64,000 bases of DNA. Origin: Theobroma cacao (taxonomy: Eukaryota; Streptophyta; Magnoliopsida; Malvales; Malvaceae). Position numbers and translations under genes: made by a program. Below, piece by piece: positions 47,370-60,900 of the stretch. The notes beneath the pieces are model-generated. The model was not told the origin of the DNA. It made no database searches and saw only the letters and a list, made by a program, of their open reading frames with translations. The stretch covers positions 25,056,924 through 25,120,923 of the forward strand of contig NC_030858.1 in NCBI RefSeq assembly GCF_000208745.1, given 5' to 3'. Position 1 is the stretch's first letter; each line of letters opens with the position of its first letter.

Positions 47370-50045
47370 TTTTTTTGAAACCTTGTTTACAGTCAGTTTT
47401 CTATATTTGTTTTGGAAACTTATCTTCAAACGAGTAAATCACCACAAGCATCCTTACACCATTTCAAGTTATGTTGAATTTACACCACTTTCTGGTCACT
47501 AAATCACAAAACCAATGTCACCAACTTACACCATTTTAAGTTATGTTGAATTCAGATCACTTCCTGACCACTAAATCACAAAAACATCATCAACAAATGT
47601 CTTGTCTCATCTTATTCTAAGAATCGATGATTGCCTTTATTTCATTTGACGTTTCACATGTTTCCACACATCGATGGATCTTGTTTCACATGACCATGTG
47701 TCAAAAGGTCCTATTGCACACCCACACATTTTGTCACACACCACCTTGCACACACACACACCATGTGCTGATGGACTTTAATTGTTGTTGATTTTGCACA
47801 CGTAAGTATACATATCAAATAAGTAATATAATGATGAAGTAAAGTATCGTTTCAACGGAGATTTGTTCCTAAATTTTTACTAAGCATTAAAATCTTATAA
47901 CAAATCAATCTTATTTAAGTAATCAAAATTTGTAGAAAATTAATTAAAACAAAATTAAAATAAACACTAAATTAACTAACAAACTAAATAAGTTGAAAAA
48001 AGCAATATATTAAATACCTAAGATTATGGGTTCATTCAACATTTCATCCAATACCAACTTTTCTTGTTATTTATCTTTTCTGGGTGGTTTTACTAACCTA
48101 GAATCCAAAGCTATGGACAAGACTCCATCGAGTTGCTTGTACAAATACCTAACTTAATCAGTTCACTATATGTCTATAGGAATCAATTAAATTAAGTTCA
48201 TTAAGTAAGTGTCATAATCTGGCAATGTATGGCAATTGGGTATGTCTACCCAAATCGCGAATCAGATCACCTAAGTGACGTGAACATACACTATTCAAAC
48301 CTTAGTCCAATCTAAAATCTCTTTGTCAGTCTTAATTAGATTCACAAATCAGTTAATTATTGGCTAAGCAATTAAAAGCATTAAGAACTTATTTGAATAA
48401 GCAAAACCACACCTATTTATGATAAATAAAACAGAAACTAATATTCAAACTACACGTTGAAATCCACCACAATCCTAGAAAGATAATTTAGCTCATAATA
48501 ACTAATAAAAACAACATTCAAAGAAATTTAACCATGAATCCAAGTCAAAGAAAATAAAAAAAACACAAAAGTAGAGAAAGAAACTAATTATTGAAGCTTT
48601 GCAATCTCAATTCTCTCTCAAATTCTCTTGTTTTCTTGCTTTGTTCCTAGCTCCAAATCTCCAGAATAGTTGGATGTTGCTTCCTCTTTAAAACCTTTGA
48701 AAAAGGTTCCTTAAATAGGTTCTGAGTAACCTGATTTTCAAAATCTCATCAATTTTTTATTTTTGGAAAATCACCCAGCGTCGTGGCCTTGATTTCTTGG
48801 TGTCGTAACACTGGTTTTTTTGCTACAGTAGCGCTACAGTGCTACTACTCCAACACTGTAGCATTGAGCTCTCGGGAAATTGTATGGTGAGCTTATTTTC
48901 ACCAGCACTGTAGCCTTGTTCTCCTAGTGTTGTGGCGGTCTATTAAATTAAAATGTGATTTTCACCCTGAGTTGGTCTGAATTGGGAAAAGAGGTAAACA
49001 TAAAAGTTGTAGCCCTATCTCTTAACTCTCTAATGGCTCAAGAATAATGTAAATTGGACTTTTGGATTGAATGATATACTCCAAATACTGCATCATATGT
49101 AGTCCATGTATACTACTACAATGCTCCAAATTAGACAAATATTTTGACCATGATCCAATCCAAACTGGGTGAAGTGGTAACATAAAAGTTGTAGCCTTTC
49201 CTCTTAAAAGTCTAATGGTCCAAGATTCACTTCATTTGGAGTTCTATAGACAGAGATATGGTCAAAATATCGCAATAAATAACAATGAAGCCATCACCAT
49301 ACTTGCATGGATTTTCATCAAATGAGCCTTTTTCATCAAATTTTCTACAAAAGAAAAAGAGAAATTACCAATACTACTCTCAAAGTAATTTAAAACAAAA
49401 TAACATAAAATTTAACTAAAATAACTTAAATTAACTACTCAACATATAATCAAATTTAAACTATAAAAACACTTAAAATGCTACAATTCGAATATAAAAT
49501 CTTAAAGATTTAACTACTTAAGCCTCCAAAATGTGTCAAAATAACTCTATATAATAGAGTTATCACAAATTCACTCGCTTTTAGCAGCAATATCTTTTAT
49601 CAACTTTCTTTTTGCGACATTTTATACTTGTTTTATCAAGTACTATATCATGTGTTTTGTTTAGTATTCTGCCACGTGTTCTGTCACATAATCTGTCACG
49701 TGTTCTGTCACATAATCTATCACGTGTTTTGTCACATATTTTACCACGTGTTTTGTCACATATTCTGCCACGTGTTTTATTCATGTATTCTGTCACATGT
49801 TTTGTTACATATTTTATCACGTGTTCTATTACATACTGTGTCAAATGTTCTTTCACGTATTCTACCACATGTTTTATAAACCTACACTTTTGTAAGACTA
49901 TTTTTCTACTAATTTTTACTTGCTAGTTATGATTTTGGCCTCTATTTTTGCTAATTTTAATAGTAAGACGGAAAAATTTGAAGTTTCCAAGTCAATAGCA
50001 ACTTTTTTAACTAAAAACAACTATAACTTCGGGGTCTAAGATATA
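47370..50045. repeat. Dispersed repeat, copy 2, with 1.8-kb insertion
   Basis: 47370-47770 and 49600-50045 together match copy 1 at 46300-47060. The left part has its own ~65-bp duplication (CACCATTTCAAGTTATGTTG near 47458 and again near 47528). The right part holds the 24-bp array. About 47775-49600 has no match in copy 1 and is therefore likely an insertion. It carries phrases such as GTTGTAGCCCTATCTCTTAA and GTAGCGCTACAGTG seen in plant retroelement LTRs, but I could not fix its ends or target repeat. Confidence 0.55.
49640..49880 (+). repeat. 24-bp tandem array with CACGTG cores
   Basis: About ten units of CACGTGTTCTGTCACATAAT plus four bases, each a doubled 12-bp word CAcRTRtTyTrY. Several units contain the palindrome CACGTG (G-box core). 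A weaker form of the array stands at 46750-46880. Open frames on both strands here are by-products. Confidence 0.75.
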
Positions 50046-52239
50046 AAAAGTTAGGGTAAAATTTAAAACCCTCCTCTAATCACTTTAAAAAGACATTTTG
50101 ACCCTTCTTGTATTAAAATGATGTTTTTGTCCTTTGACTGTTAACATTGTTGCTCGACACTTAAAAAAAAACACTCAATATTACATAAACATCTTAGACA
50201 CAAATACCTTCTTCAAAAAAAAAATTTGCTCATATTTTTTATCTCCCAAAAACCTTAATCGAAAAAAAAAGAACTAAAAGAATTTTGATATACTTTTTTC
50301 AAATCTTCATCTTTTACATTTTGGTCCACTTGAAGAATCATGTAATAATTAACACTCATTCTTTTAATTCCTTTTGTCTTCTTGCTACTTGAAGATTTTT
50401 CTCTTTTCTCTTTGGATTTCCTTTTTTTTTCCTTTTTTCACAACTTTAGCTTTTTTAACTAAAGGAATTTTGATTTGAAACAAAAAAAATACAAAGATAT
50501 TATTGATGTTTTTTAGCCATTGTCATTTGAAGAGGAGAAGATTCACCAGTTTGATACTTAATAAAATTCAGTATTTGCTAGAGAAAAAAAAAACCTGAAA
50601 CTTTTGAGGATTAATATTTGATGCGCTGATAGTATATAGCTTTTATACACTGTTAGGCCACCAAATTGGCACCTCATTAATGAGGTAAAAAGAAAAAATT
50701 CAAAAGACTTAACAATAAATATAAAAGATTTTATTAATTAATTAAAAACAAATATTTTTATTTTTCTCGAAATCAGAATCACGTTCTTTTCTTTTTTTTC
50801 ACCAAGCCTTTCAAAATATTTTCTTGTTCTTTTTCTCCAAAAAAGATATAAAATTAGGTTTGGCAAAATTGGGCAACTTTAAGAGTAAAAGTATAGTCAA
50901 AGATTTCAAGGTAATTTTCACTTGTTGGTTTTTATTATATATTTTTTAAGTGAACTCTACATTTAATTTAGGGTTATAATGTGATAACCAACAATCCTTT
51001 TTTGGTTGTTATTTGAGTGTTGACTAATGTGGATCATTATGGAGTCAGAATGCTAATGGATTTTGTCTCATAACATGTTCTTTCATTATTCATGGAATTG
51101 TGATTAGCCATGATGAAACATTTATGCCTAGTTCTTAGTTATACATCATAAATCCCATATCTTTTATGAGCCTTGTACATGTTTGCTTAAACTACCTATA
51201 GTCTTCTATCAAGTTTCAAGTTTTAGCGGTAAAGTAAAGTATTTAATACATTTTATAATTATATATTTGTGTTCATTTGGGACATAATTCTAGCCTATTT
51301 AGTTGTCTTTTTCTTTTAATAACCCAGCCTAGTTAGATCTTAGCTATTGTTTTCTAGGAGCTTTGCATGCTAATATCGACAATCAGGACCATTAGGACAA
51401 AAACTTAACTTGTACTTGCAACCATGAAATTTTGTGTGTTAGCAATCATCCTAATGAGAAAATAGAGTTGATACTTCAAGAAATTCCACGGTTTGTGTTT
51501 TACAGTGCATTCAAGGTAAGTCATCTTTGGAGTAATATTAGCACAAAAAAAAAACTAATAAATTAGCTAGATAATCTAGGCAATCTCCCAGCTGCTTAAT
51601 TCTACATTAATTAAAGAAACACCGATTAGGTCTTTTGTCTAGTTTGTACACATTCTTTATGTAACTAAACCCTCATCTTTTCACCCATTTGGTTTTTCTT
51701 GCTTCCATAAAATCAGGTTTCCTTTTTCTTTTTGGCATATTCCTCTCACTTAGTTGAACTAAATTTAATCAACAAAATGTAATTTAGATAGCCAATGACT
51801 TCCAAAACAAAATATCCATTGTCTTCTTCAATTAGCCTTGCCAATTTAAAGCACAATTTCTATCAACTATAAAGAAGACTCAGGAAAGATAAAAATTATA
51901 GATTAATTTAGTTAAAATAAAAATTCAAAATGGATTTGTTTTGATATAAATATTATAGAGTTGATCATGTTTATGGAATTTAAAATGGCTTTGTTTTTCA
52001 CCAATAGTTTAAGTTAGACATTAAATTGCATTTGAATTTGTTAACATTTTAGTCTTGGAATTTTGTTTAAACTATGCAAGCATGTTCTTTCAAGAAATTC
52101 TTATTTTAACTTTTAGAGAACTTATAAAGTTTAGACTAGAATTTTTGAACATGGAACGAACTTGTGGTTCTTAGTGGAGATTGGGTTTAATTTTACTTAA
52201 AATATAATCTTAAATTTTTTTGACAAGTTCATAATAACA
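50046..52239. other. AT-rich stretch without visible gene
   Basis: Nothing coding is recognisable on either strand. It probably holds the 5' flank of the FAR1-related pseudogene that begins near 52240. Confidence 0.4.
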
Positions 52240-53879
52240 ACTCATGCTAATGAAGGGTTCAATGTTGATGGGATTGATTAAGATTATGATTGTGAAAATA
52301 TATTAGATTTGAGTGGGAAGAATCATGATGTACATGAGAATGAGAGATTCAATAATCAAGAGTTTTTAAAGCCATTAGTTGTAATGGAGTTTCAATCATT
52401 GGAAGAGGCTTTACAGTACTATACAAAATATGTTAAGCGTAAAGGATTTGGAATTTGTAAACATCGCATAACAAAATCTCAAAAAACTCAAGTGATCACC
52501 ATACAAGAATTTGTTTGTTTGAAAGAAGGTTATCATGCAAAACAATATCTTAAGAGAGAAGATAGAATTCAAGCACCACCTAACGAGACAAGAGTTAGAT
52601 ACAAAGCCAATGTTTATGTGTCCAAGAAAGTTGAAGAGAAATGGTTAATTTCTAAATTCATAAGAGATCATATTCATGAGCTTTTTACTCTAAAAAGTGA
52701 TCAATTTTTACGTATTCATAGAAAAAGGACAAAACCTCAACAAAATTTGATTGATGTGCTTGATTATTAAGGAATTCATCTTAGTAAAGTCATGTCTATT
52801 TTAGCTAATGAATCGAACGACATTGATATGGTTGGTTTAACTAAGCATAATGTTCCAAATTATTTAAGTAATAGAAGAAAAAAATAGCTTGATAAGGCAG
52901 ATGCACAGTTAATGTTTACTTACTTTAAAGAATGTCAGTCCAAGAATCTAGGATTTTTTTATGCAATACAAATGGATGTGAAAGGTCAACTAGCGAATTG
53001 TTTTTGGGTAGATTCTAGGTCGAGAGTGGCTTATAAGTATTTTGGTGATGTTGTGGCTTTTGATCCAACCTGTTTGACAAACAAGTATAAAATGCCATTT
53101 GTTCCTTTTACTAGAGTTAATCACCACCACCAATCCATTTTATTCGGTTGTGCTTTATTATGGGATGAGACAAAAAACACATTTGTTTGGTTATTAAATA
53201 CTTAGTTAGAAGCAATGTTTGGACATCCTCTAATAACAATTATTATAGATCAAGATACTGCCATAACTAATGCAATTGCAAAGGTTTTGTTGAATACTAT
53301 ATATCGTTACTACATGTAGTACATTGAAAAAAGCTTTCAGAAAATCTCAGTCACGTTTACCACCAATTTGACAATTTCAAGAATATAATTTTTTAATGTA
53401 TTCATTATACATTAGTTCCAGATTCATTATGCATCAATTCCAGATGAGTTTGAATCAGAATAGATGAAGATAATTAAAAAGTACAATTTATAGGAAAATA
53501 ATTGGTTAAATAAGTTGTACGTTATTCGAGAAAAATGGATTCTTGCTTATGTGCAGAGTAGCTTCTGTGCTAAAATGTCGACTACTCAGAGAAATGAAAG
53601 TATGAACAAGTATTTCAAATATTATGTCAATTCGAGCACATCAATGAGTAAGTTTGTGATTCATTATGAGAAGGCCTTTGATGCAAGATACAATAAAGAA
53701 AAGGAAAAAAGTTACAAAATAATGAATTCAAAGCCAATTTTGAAGACATTGTATTTAATGGAGAAAGAAGCTTCAAACACATACATAAGAAAAATGTTCA
53801 GAAAATTTCAAGATGAGTTGATTTATGTTTAATAGTATGTTGCTGAAAAGATCATTGCAAATGATGATGTATACAAATA
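52240..53879 (+). pseudogene. FAR1-related / MULE transposase pseudogene
   Basis: One reading frame with several stops: a FAR1-type DNA-binding domain (52370-52560) with MEFQSLEEALQYYTKYVKRK, GFGICKHRITKS and EFVCLKEG; then a MULE DDE core (52912-53330) with GFFYAIQMDVKGQLANCFWV, VVAFDPTCLTNKYKMPFVPF, HHQSILFGCALL and IIIDQDTAITNAIAKVL; then a C-terminal part (53430-53840) with LYVIREKWILAYVQSSFCAK and MSTTQRNESMNKYFKYYVNS. FAR1/FHY3 transcription factors in plants come from such transposases. In-frame stops at 52768, 52885 and 53203 and a missing piece near 53340-53420 show it is dead. It is cut at 53880 by the LTR of copia element C, so the C-terminal SWIM part is not seen. Confidence 0.85.
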
Positions 53880-54997
53880 TGTTGGTCTCAATTAAATGTG
53901 CTAGAGGGGGAGTGAATAGCACAATTTGGCTCTTTCAAAAATAGTCTCTAAGTGTAGACAAATGCAAGATAAAAGAAAGAATGAAAATAAAACAAAAACA
54001 AAGCAAACAAGACAGCGAAATTTAGAATGGTTCCGTCCAAGACCTACATCCACTACCTTGATTATCCAACCAAGGATTTTCTAGCCAATCCACTAAGAAC
54101 TAGTGAAATTCACAAGCTTTCACCAAGCTTTACAATGGCTTTTACCAAGCTCAGCTAAAACCTTTCACAATAGTTTTTCCCGAGCTCAACTATAACCCAA
54201 CACCTAACTTTGCAAGGCTAAGTTAAAATCTTTATTTAAACAAGCAATCCTAGCTTGATTGAACCCCTTAAAGTGACCTTTTCACTCTAAGAACATAAAG
54301 AGAAATGAAATAGAAGTGTACCTATGATCACAAAGTTGATCTAAGTGGTACAAGTTGAAGTGTAAAACATAACTACTAAGATGGGCGATGAGTGCAATAA
54401 AGTGTAGAGAGATTTTTGCTGATTTTTGAGCTCTTTTTACTTGGAAGCCTTCTCTTTTTTCTATCCGTTAGACCCCTCATTTATACTTGAAGAAACAACT
54501 CTGATGGCAGTTTGATAGTTTTTTTGCCGTTGGAAATAGTTGGAAATTGATTCTAGCCATTAATTTATCTTTTAGCGCAGACTTTAAAATTGCAGGCAGA
54601 ATGCTCTTAGTCGACTAACCGATATCTTAGTCGACTAAGTCGTCTCTGTCTTCTGTTTCTAGTTTTTGACAGTTTTGGCAGTGTGCACTTATCGACTAAC
54701 TTATTCCTTAGTCGACTAAGTTGATTCTGTTTCTCGATACTCTTCAACCCATTAATCTTTGATTTAAATCTTAGCTGACTAACTCTTCATTAATCGACTA
54801 AGGAGCTTCTATCTTGTTGATCAATTGTGACTTCCTTATTTTTATGCTCTTTGATATATGCATATTAATGATTAATCATTTATTTGCATATAATTTTGTC
54901 ATTAGCATACTAATCTTTTCCTGCACACTCAATTAAGGATATTAGACACAAATGAATTGAAATGTTTTATTATCATCAAAAACTAATGGAGCTAATA
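53880..54997 (-). repeat. 3' LTR of copia element C
   Basis: TGTTGGTCTC...GGAGCTAATA on the plus strand, 1118 bp. It is clearly related to the LTRs of B; the usual final CA reads TA. TTAGTCGACTAA palindromes lie at 54606-54640, 54689-54720 and 54775-54805. It interrupts the FAR1-related pseudogene. Confidence 0.85.
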
Positions 54998-55750
54998 ATC
55001 TATCCCTTTTTGATGATGACAAAATATTCCTTGATTAACAACACAGTGTCTTTTTATTCTTTTTAATCCTGCAGAAAATGAAGATTGCTCCCCCTAAATG
55101 TGTGCTCCCCTTTAGTGTGTGCATATTTTGCTTATTCATTCCAGCAAATTTTATTCATGTCATATAGAAAATGACATTATTCATTCAAAGTATGTATATA
55201 TCCAGAAATATAAAGTGATTTATAGTAGGTGAATGTTGACAGATTTTAATCTTTATTTCACCAGTGTCTGTTAACAATATATTGTTACCAGATTTTATCT
55301 TTTCCATTAATTATTCATTAGATATAATATACTCAGCATCCATATGTATTCACAAACACAATTCATTCACAATGTCATAATGACAATCAAGCATCAGCAT
55401 TCTATCCCAATATCAGTATAACACCAAATTTTTATCAACAGCAGTTAAAATACCATAGATAGTAAGACATCATCAGATATTTAATTATCAACAACCAAGT
55501 AACATAAACATATTAGCATCCCATTTCACACATAAAAGCATAAACAACAAGTTTAAATTTAAGTGTTCAATTGCCAACATGGCACAAATAGCAGATTACC
55601 ACAAAATAACAGTTAATGTTTCGAAACTGCCCCTAACAGATTACCACAAAATAACAGTTAATGGTCTGAAATTGCCTCTAAACATTTTCTACTTCCTATC
55701 TCCCTTAAGGTCCTTGCTATACTTCTCCCCCTTTTTGTTATCATCAATTC

Positions 55751-57593
55751 CTAATCATCTTGAGTGGAGGATGAGGGAGAGGATTCATCATCAGTATAGT
55801 ACTTGAAATTGAGGGGTTGAGGAGAGGGTTGAGGTGGTGATTTTTCAAGGGACTGTTCAGGGGATGAAATTTTAAGAGGGTTTAGAGGAAAGGAGATTGG
55901 TGCTGGCTTGGCTTTCTCAACCAATCTGAATGATTTCCTTCTTTTGATGAACTTTGTTTTAGTTGCCATTGTTTTCTTGCCCATGCCAAGTGGTTTGAAC
56001 TTGACTTGGGGAGCAGTAGTGGTCTTTGCTTTTTCTTTTCCAAGTTTCCCTTTTGTAGTAGGAGTTGATGCAGATGCTGTTTGCTAAGCTTATGCCTTAG
56101 CTACCTCTTTCTTAGCTTGCTCATCTTAAACCATTTGATGGAAAAGTCCGATGATTGAAACCTCTTCAGAATGTGGAGAATATGGTTGAGGTTTTGGTTG
56201 AGGTTTCATTAAGTGATCCAAGCTTCTCGGTTCCTTGTACTGATTCTTCTTTGTCCTGAGGCTCAAGTGAGGGGGTTTTTCTCAGTTGTTCTACCTTAGG
56301 TTCATGACCTTCATCTTGCACCTCAACTTCCTGTCCTGTTGGAGCCAAACTAGGAGTTGTAGAGCTATTTGCAGCAACTGATTCAGATGGCATTTTTTCT
56401 TTTCCGTTCATTTTGCTTTCCATTTCTGTTAACTTTTCTTCAATTTTCTAAATTCTTGCTCCTTGAGCTGTGAGCTTCCCATCAATTCTCATTAACAGAT
56501 TAAAAATTACTTCATTTGAGAATTGAGATGGTGCTGCTTCTGGTTGAGTAGGTAAGGAGGATTCTTTTCCTAGACCAGCTTTGGGGGTTTTAATGTATCT
56601 TTCTCCATCGAGTTTGTACCCCATTTTAGGCAAGCTTCCTAAATAAATGGCTTAGTCTCTGATTTTGACCTTGTTTGCCTCATATCTTGAACTCCAAACT
56701 CCTTTCTCTTACACTAGAGAAGTGATGATATTTCCATAAGGCAAGTTTATCTTCTCCAGTCTGCATGTTCCCCTCATTCTTTCAATCATAAACCTTCCCA
56801 GATTAAGTGCAACACCACTAAAAGCATGTTCCATTAGCCATAAATCTTGGAGGGTAATGTAGCTTAAGCTTCCACTCCTGCCATGAATATTGGCGACAAT
56901 AAAGTAATGCAGAATCCTTATTTAAGGACTTGTGATCAGCCCGACATTACTCTTGGAGGAATACTTTTCTTTCTTCCATGTGATAACTTCCCACAGGGAT
57001 GAGGGGTCATATTTCTCAGGGAATTCAAATTCTCCCTCATTACATTCTATTTTAAGAAGTTCCCCTAAATCTACAGCAATAACAGTGAATTCTTTCCTAT
57101 TCAAAAACACATTCAGACCCTCATCAGAGTAATCATCAAGATCTTCCAATTCATCCTTGTCAATAGCTATACTCGAATAAAATTCTTTAACTAAATTTGC
57201 ACTGTATGATCGATTTCTAAATGTGCTGAACTCTTTCAATTTTAACTCTTCAAAATAATCTGATAGACTTGTTAGGATTTCAAGCATTTCACGAAAGCTT
57301 TCGTAGTCAATATATTTTCCACAAATGATGGTTGCATTCTCTATTTTCCTAAATCTTTTTTCATGTACTTTATTTTTGAATTTAAAAGATGAAGAAGTAC
57401 CTTTCTTGTGCAATTTCCCCTTTTCTTTCTTATTTTCAAATTTATGGATCTTCAATTTTTTAGATTCTTTGCTTACAGATCCTGACTCAATCCTCTTCTT
57501 TTTCTTCAATACTTTAGCTTGTAGACTTTCTTCCATTAGCCGTTTGCCTTTCTTCTTCTCCAAAAGTTCTTGAGATTTTCCTGATTTCATCAT
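55751..57593 (-). pseudogene. Accessory 3' frame of copia element C
   Basis: Starting MMKSGKSQELLEKKKGKRLM at 57593, the first 223 codons are open (57593-56922) and cover the basic N-terminus plus HEKRFRKIENATIICGKYID, LVKEFYSSIAI and FEFPEKYDPSSLWEVI. After stops it continues with HAFSGVALNLGRFMIERMRG, LPKMGYKLDGERYIKTPKAG and a coiled-coil part (RIDGKLTAQGARI*KIEEKL). A serine- and proline-rich acidic tail follows, with GKKTMATKTKFIKRRKSFRL near its end. Homologous to 25131-27104. No membrane or signal segment is visible. Function unknown. Confidence 0.75.
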
Positions 57594-57917
57594 TTGGTTT
57601 GGAGGATTTTGGACTAAGGGTTTCGAAAGGTTGAGAGGTGAGGGTTTTGGTTTCAGACGTTGGTTTCAGTAGAGAGAGAGTGTAAAGAAAATGGGTTGAT
57701 AGCAGTTTAATTTTAAAAGAAAAACTGTCTGACTTCCCCTATTTAAGTGCAATTTGTAAATCCCCCTTCAAAATTCAAAAATTATCTCATAATTTTATTT
57801 TTTGTTTGGGTGGTTTTTCTTCTCTATTCTATTTCTCGGTAGGCAATTTCTTCTTATTATTTTATTCCTCATGCCTTTAACTTAACTGAGTCTTATTATT
57901 TAATGAAACAGAATGCT

Positions 57918-57951
57918 CTTAGTTGACTAAAATTTTCTTTAGTCGACTAAG
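57918..57951. promoter_or_regulatory. LTR-like palindrome pair between pol and accessory frame (C)
   Basis: CTTAGTTGACTAA and TTTAGTCGACTAAG lie about 325-358 bp upstream of the accessory start at 57593. The same motif and nearly the same distance occur in element B. Confidence 0.5.
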
Positions 57952-57997
57952 TGTCTTCTGTTTTATGTGTATGAGTCAAAACTTTTACCTACGACTC

Positions 57998-60900
57998 CTA
58001 CATATTAATAATTCCTAAATTCCTTCTAATCTCACAAAATTTATCTTCATTTAAAGGTTTGGTAAAGATGTCAGCTAATTGATGCAAAGCATTCACAAAC
58101 TCAATTTTAACATCTCCCTTAACTACATGGTCTCTAACAAAATGGTGCCTAATCTCAATGTGTTTAGTCCTAGAATGTTGCATAGGATTTTTTGATATAT
58201 TGATTGCACTTGTATTATCACAATATATCGGTACATTATGTACTGTTATTCCATAGCCCTTTAATTGTTGTTTAATTCACAAAATTTGTGCATAGCAGTT
58301 GCCTAGAGAAACATATTCTGCTTCAGTTGTGGATAAAGCTACTAAATTCTATTTCTTACTTGACCAGGATACTAGCATACTTCCTAGAAATTGGCATGTT
58401 CCACTAGTACTTTTTCTATCAATTTTGCTTCCTGCAAAGTCTACATCCGAATAGCCTACAAGATTAAATAATGATTCTCTAGAATATCATGTTCTTAAGG
58501 TTTGTGTTTCTAAGAGGTATTTAAAAATCCTCTTAACAGCAGTTAAGTGTGATTCTTTAGGTTGCGATTGAAATCTAGCACACAAACACGCACTAAACTG
58601 AATATCTGGTCTGCTTGCTGTTAAGTAAAGTAATGATCCGATCATACCTCTATAGAGCTTTTGATCAACATCCTTTCCTTTTTCATCTAAGTCAAGTCTG
58701 GTGGATGAACTCATTGGTATACAAATTGATTTTTGCTTTAGCATATCAAACTTCTTGAGCATGTCTTGAGTGTATCTTTCTTGGTTGATGAAGATTCCTT
58801 TCTCACTTTGCTTGATTAAAGGCCAAGAAAGTACTTCAGCTTACCCATCATGCTCATCTCAAATTCACCCTGCATTTCTTTAGCAAAGTTCTTGCATAAA
58901 GCCTCATTAGTTGCACCAAACACAATGTCATCCACATAAATTTGAACAACAATTAAATCCTTTAAATATCTTTTAATAAACAATGTAGTATCAATAGTAT
59001 CTCTAACATAACCTTTTTCAACCAGAAATTTTGAAAGCCTCTCATACCAATCTCTAGGAGCTTGTTTCAATCCATACAAGGCTTTATGAAGTTTGAAAAC
59101 ATGATCTGGTTTTTCAAAGTCTTCAAATCCTAGTGGTTGTTCAACATACATTTCCTCTTGAATAAATCCATTTAAAAACGCACTCTTTACATCCATTTGG
59201 TACAATTTAAAATTCAAAAAGCATGCAAAAGCAAGCAACAACCTTATGGCTTCAGTCCTAGCAACCGGTGCAAAGGTTTCATCATAGTCAATTTATTCCT
59301 TTTGGTTGTATCCTTGGGCTACTAACCTAGCTTTATTTCAAACTACATTTCCTTGCTCATCTACCTTATTTCTAAACACCCATTTTGTTCCAACAATAGG
59401 GTGGTTTAAAGGCCTAGAGACTAATGACCATACACCATTTCTTTTGAATTGATCAAGTTCCTCTTGCATGGCCAATATCCAGCTTTCCTCTTTTTCTGCT
59501 TCCTCAAATGTCTTAGGCTCAATTTAAGATATGAAAGTTAAAAACTCACAAGTCTCTCTTGTTGCTCTCCTAGTCTTAACTCCTTGAAAAATGTCACCTA
59601 TGATTTGTTATTGTGGATGGTCTTTTGCATATCTCCAACTCCTTGGAAGATCACTATGCTGAATTTCTGTTCTTTGCAAATTTTCTAGAGGTGGAGTTTC
59701 ATTTTCTCTTCTAGGTGAGCTTTTTTCATTATTCTTATTGTTCTCTAAGTTCATTTCTTCCATTTGCTTTTCTAGGATCTTTACATCATCATCATCAACA
59801 TGAATTTCCTTTTGTAAGACATTGGACTCATAAAAAACTACATGAATTGATTATTCAACAGTTGAAGTTCTTTTGTTGAAAACTCTATAAGCCTTTGAGT
59901 TTAATGCATATCTTAAAAATATAGCTTCATCACTCTTTGCATCAAACTTTCCTAAAGGCTGTTTACCATTGTTCAATACAAAACACTTACAGTCAAAGCT
60001 TCTAAGATGAGAGATATTTGGTTTCCTACCTTTGTAAAGTTCATATGGAGTCTTTGATATCAAGGCTTTAATGGAGACTCTATCAAGTATATACGCTGTT
60101 GTGTTCACTGCCTAAGCCCAAAAATATTTTGGTAGGTTATTTTCACATAGCATAGTTCTAGCCATTTCTTTTAACATTCGGTTTTTTCTCTCTACAACTC
60201 CATTTTGCTGGGGTGTTCTAGGTACAGAAAAATTATAATCCAACCCTTTTTCATTACAAAATTTCTCAAATTCATCACTTTCCAATTCTCCTCCATGATC
60301 ACTCCTAATACTAACTATGGCTAGTCCTTTTTCATTCTCAACTATCCTACAATGACTTAGAAATGCTGGTAAAGCATCACTCTTATGAGCAAGAAAATAA
60401 ACCCAAGTGAACCTAGAGTAGTCATCAACTATCACAAAGCCATAAGATTTTCCTCCTAGACTAGTTGTACTTATTGGACCAAATAGATCAATGTGCAGCA
60501 ATTCAAGAGGTCTAGTTGTTGACACAATCTTCTTAGTCTTAAAGGATGTTCTAACTTGTTCTCCTAGTTGGCAAGCATCACATATTTTATCATTTTCAAA
60601 TTTTATATCCGGCAGTCCAACAACTAGATTTTTCTTGATTAATTTTGACATAGTATGCATGCTTATATGTCCTAGTCTCCTATGCCATAACCAATTATCA
60701 TTTTCAACATTTGCCACTAAACACATTTCACAATTCATTTCAAGATCCTCAAGAAATACAACATACATATTCTTTAATCTTCTTTCTATAAATGAGACTT
60801 TATTTGTGCTTATATCTATTACTTCACACTTATTTGAATCAAAGCATACTTTAAATCCTTTATCACACAATTGATTAATGCTCAACAAATTATGTTTTAA

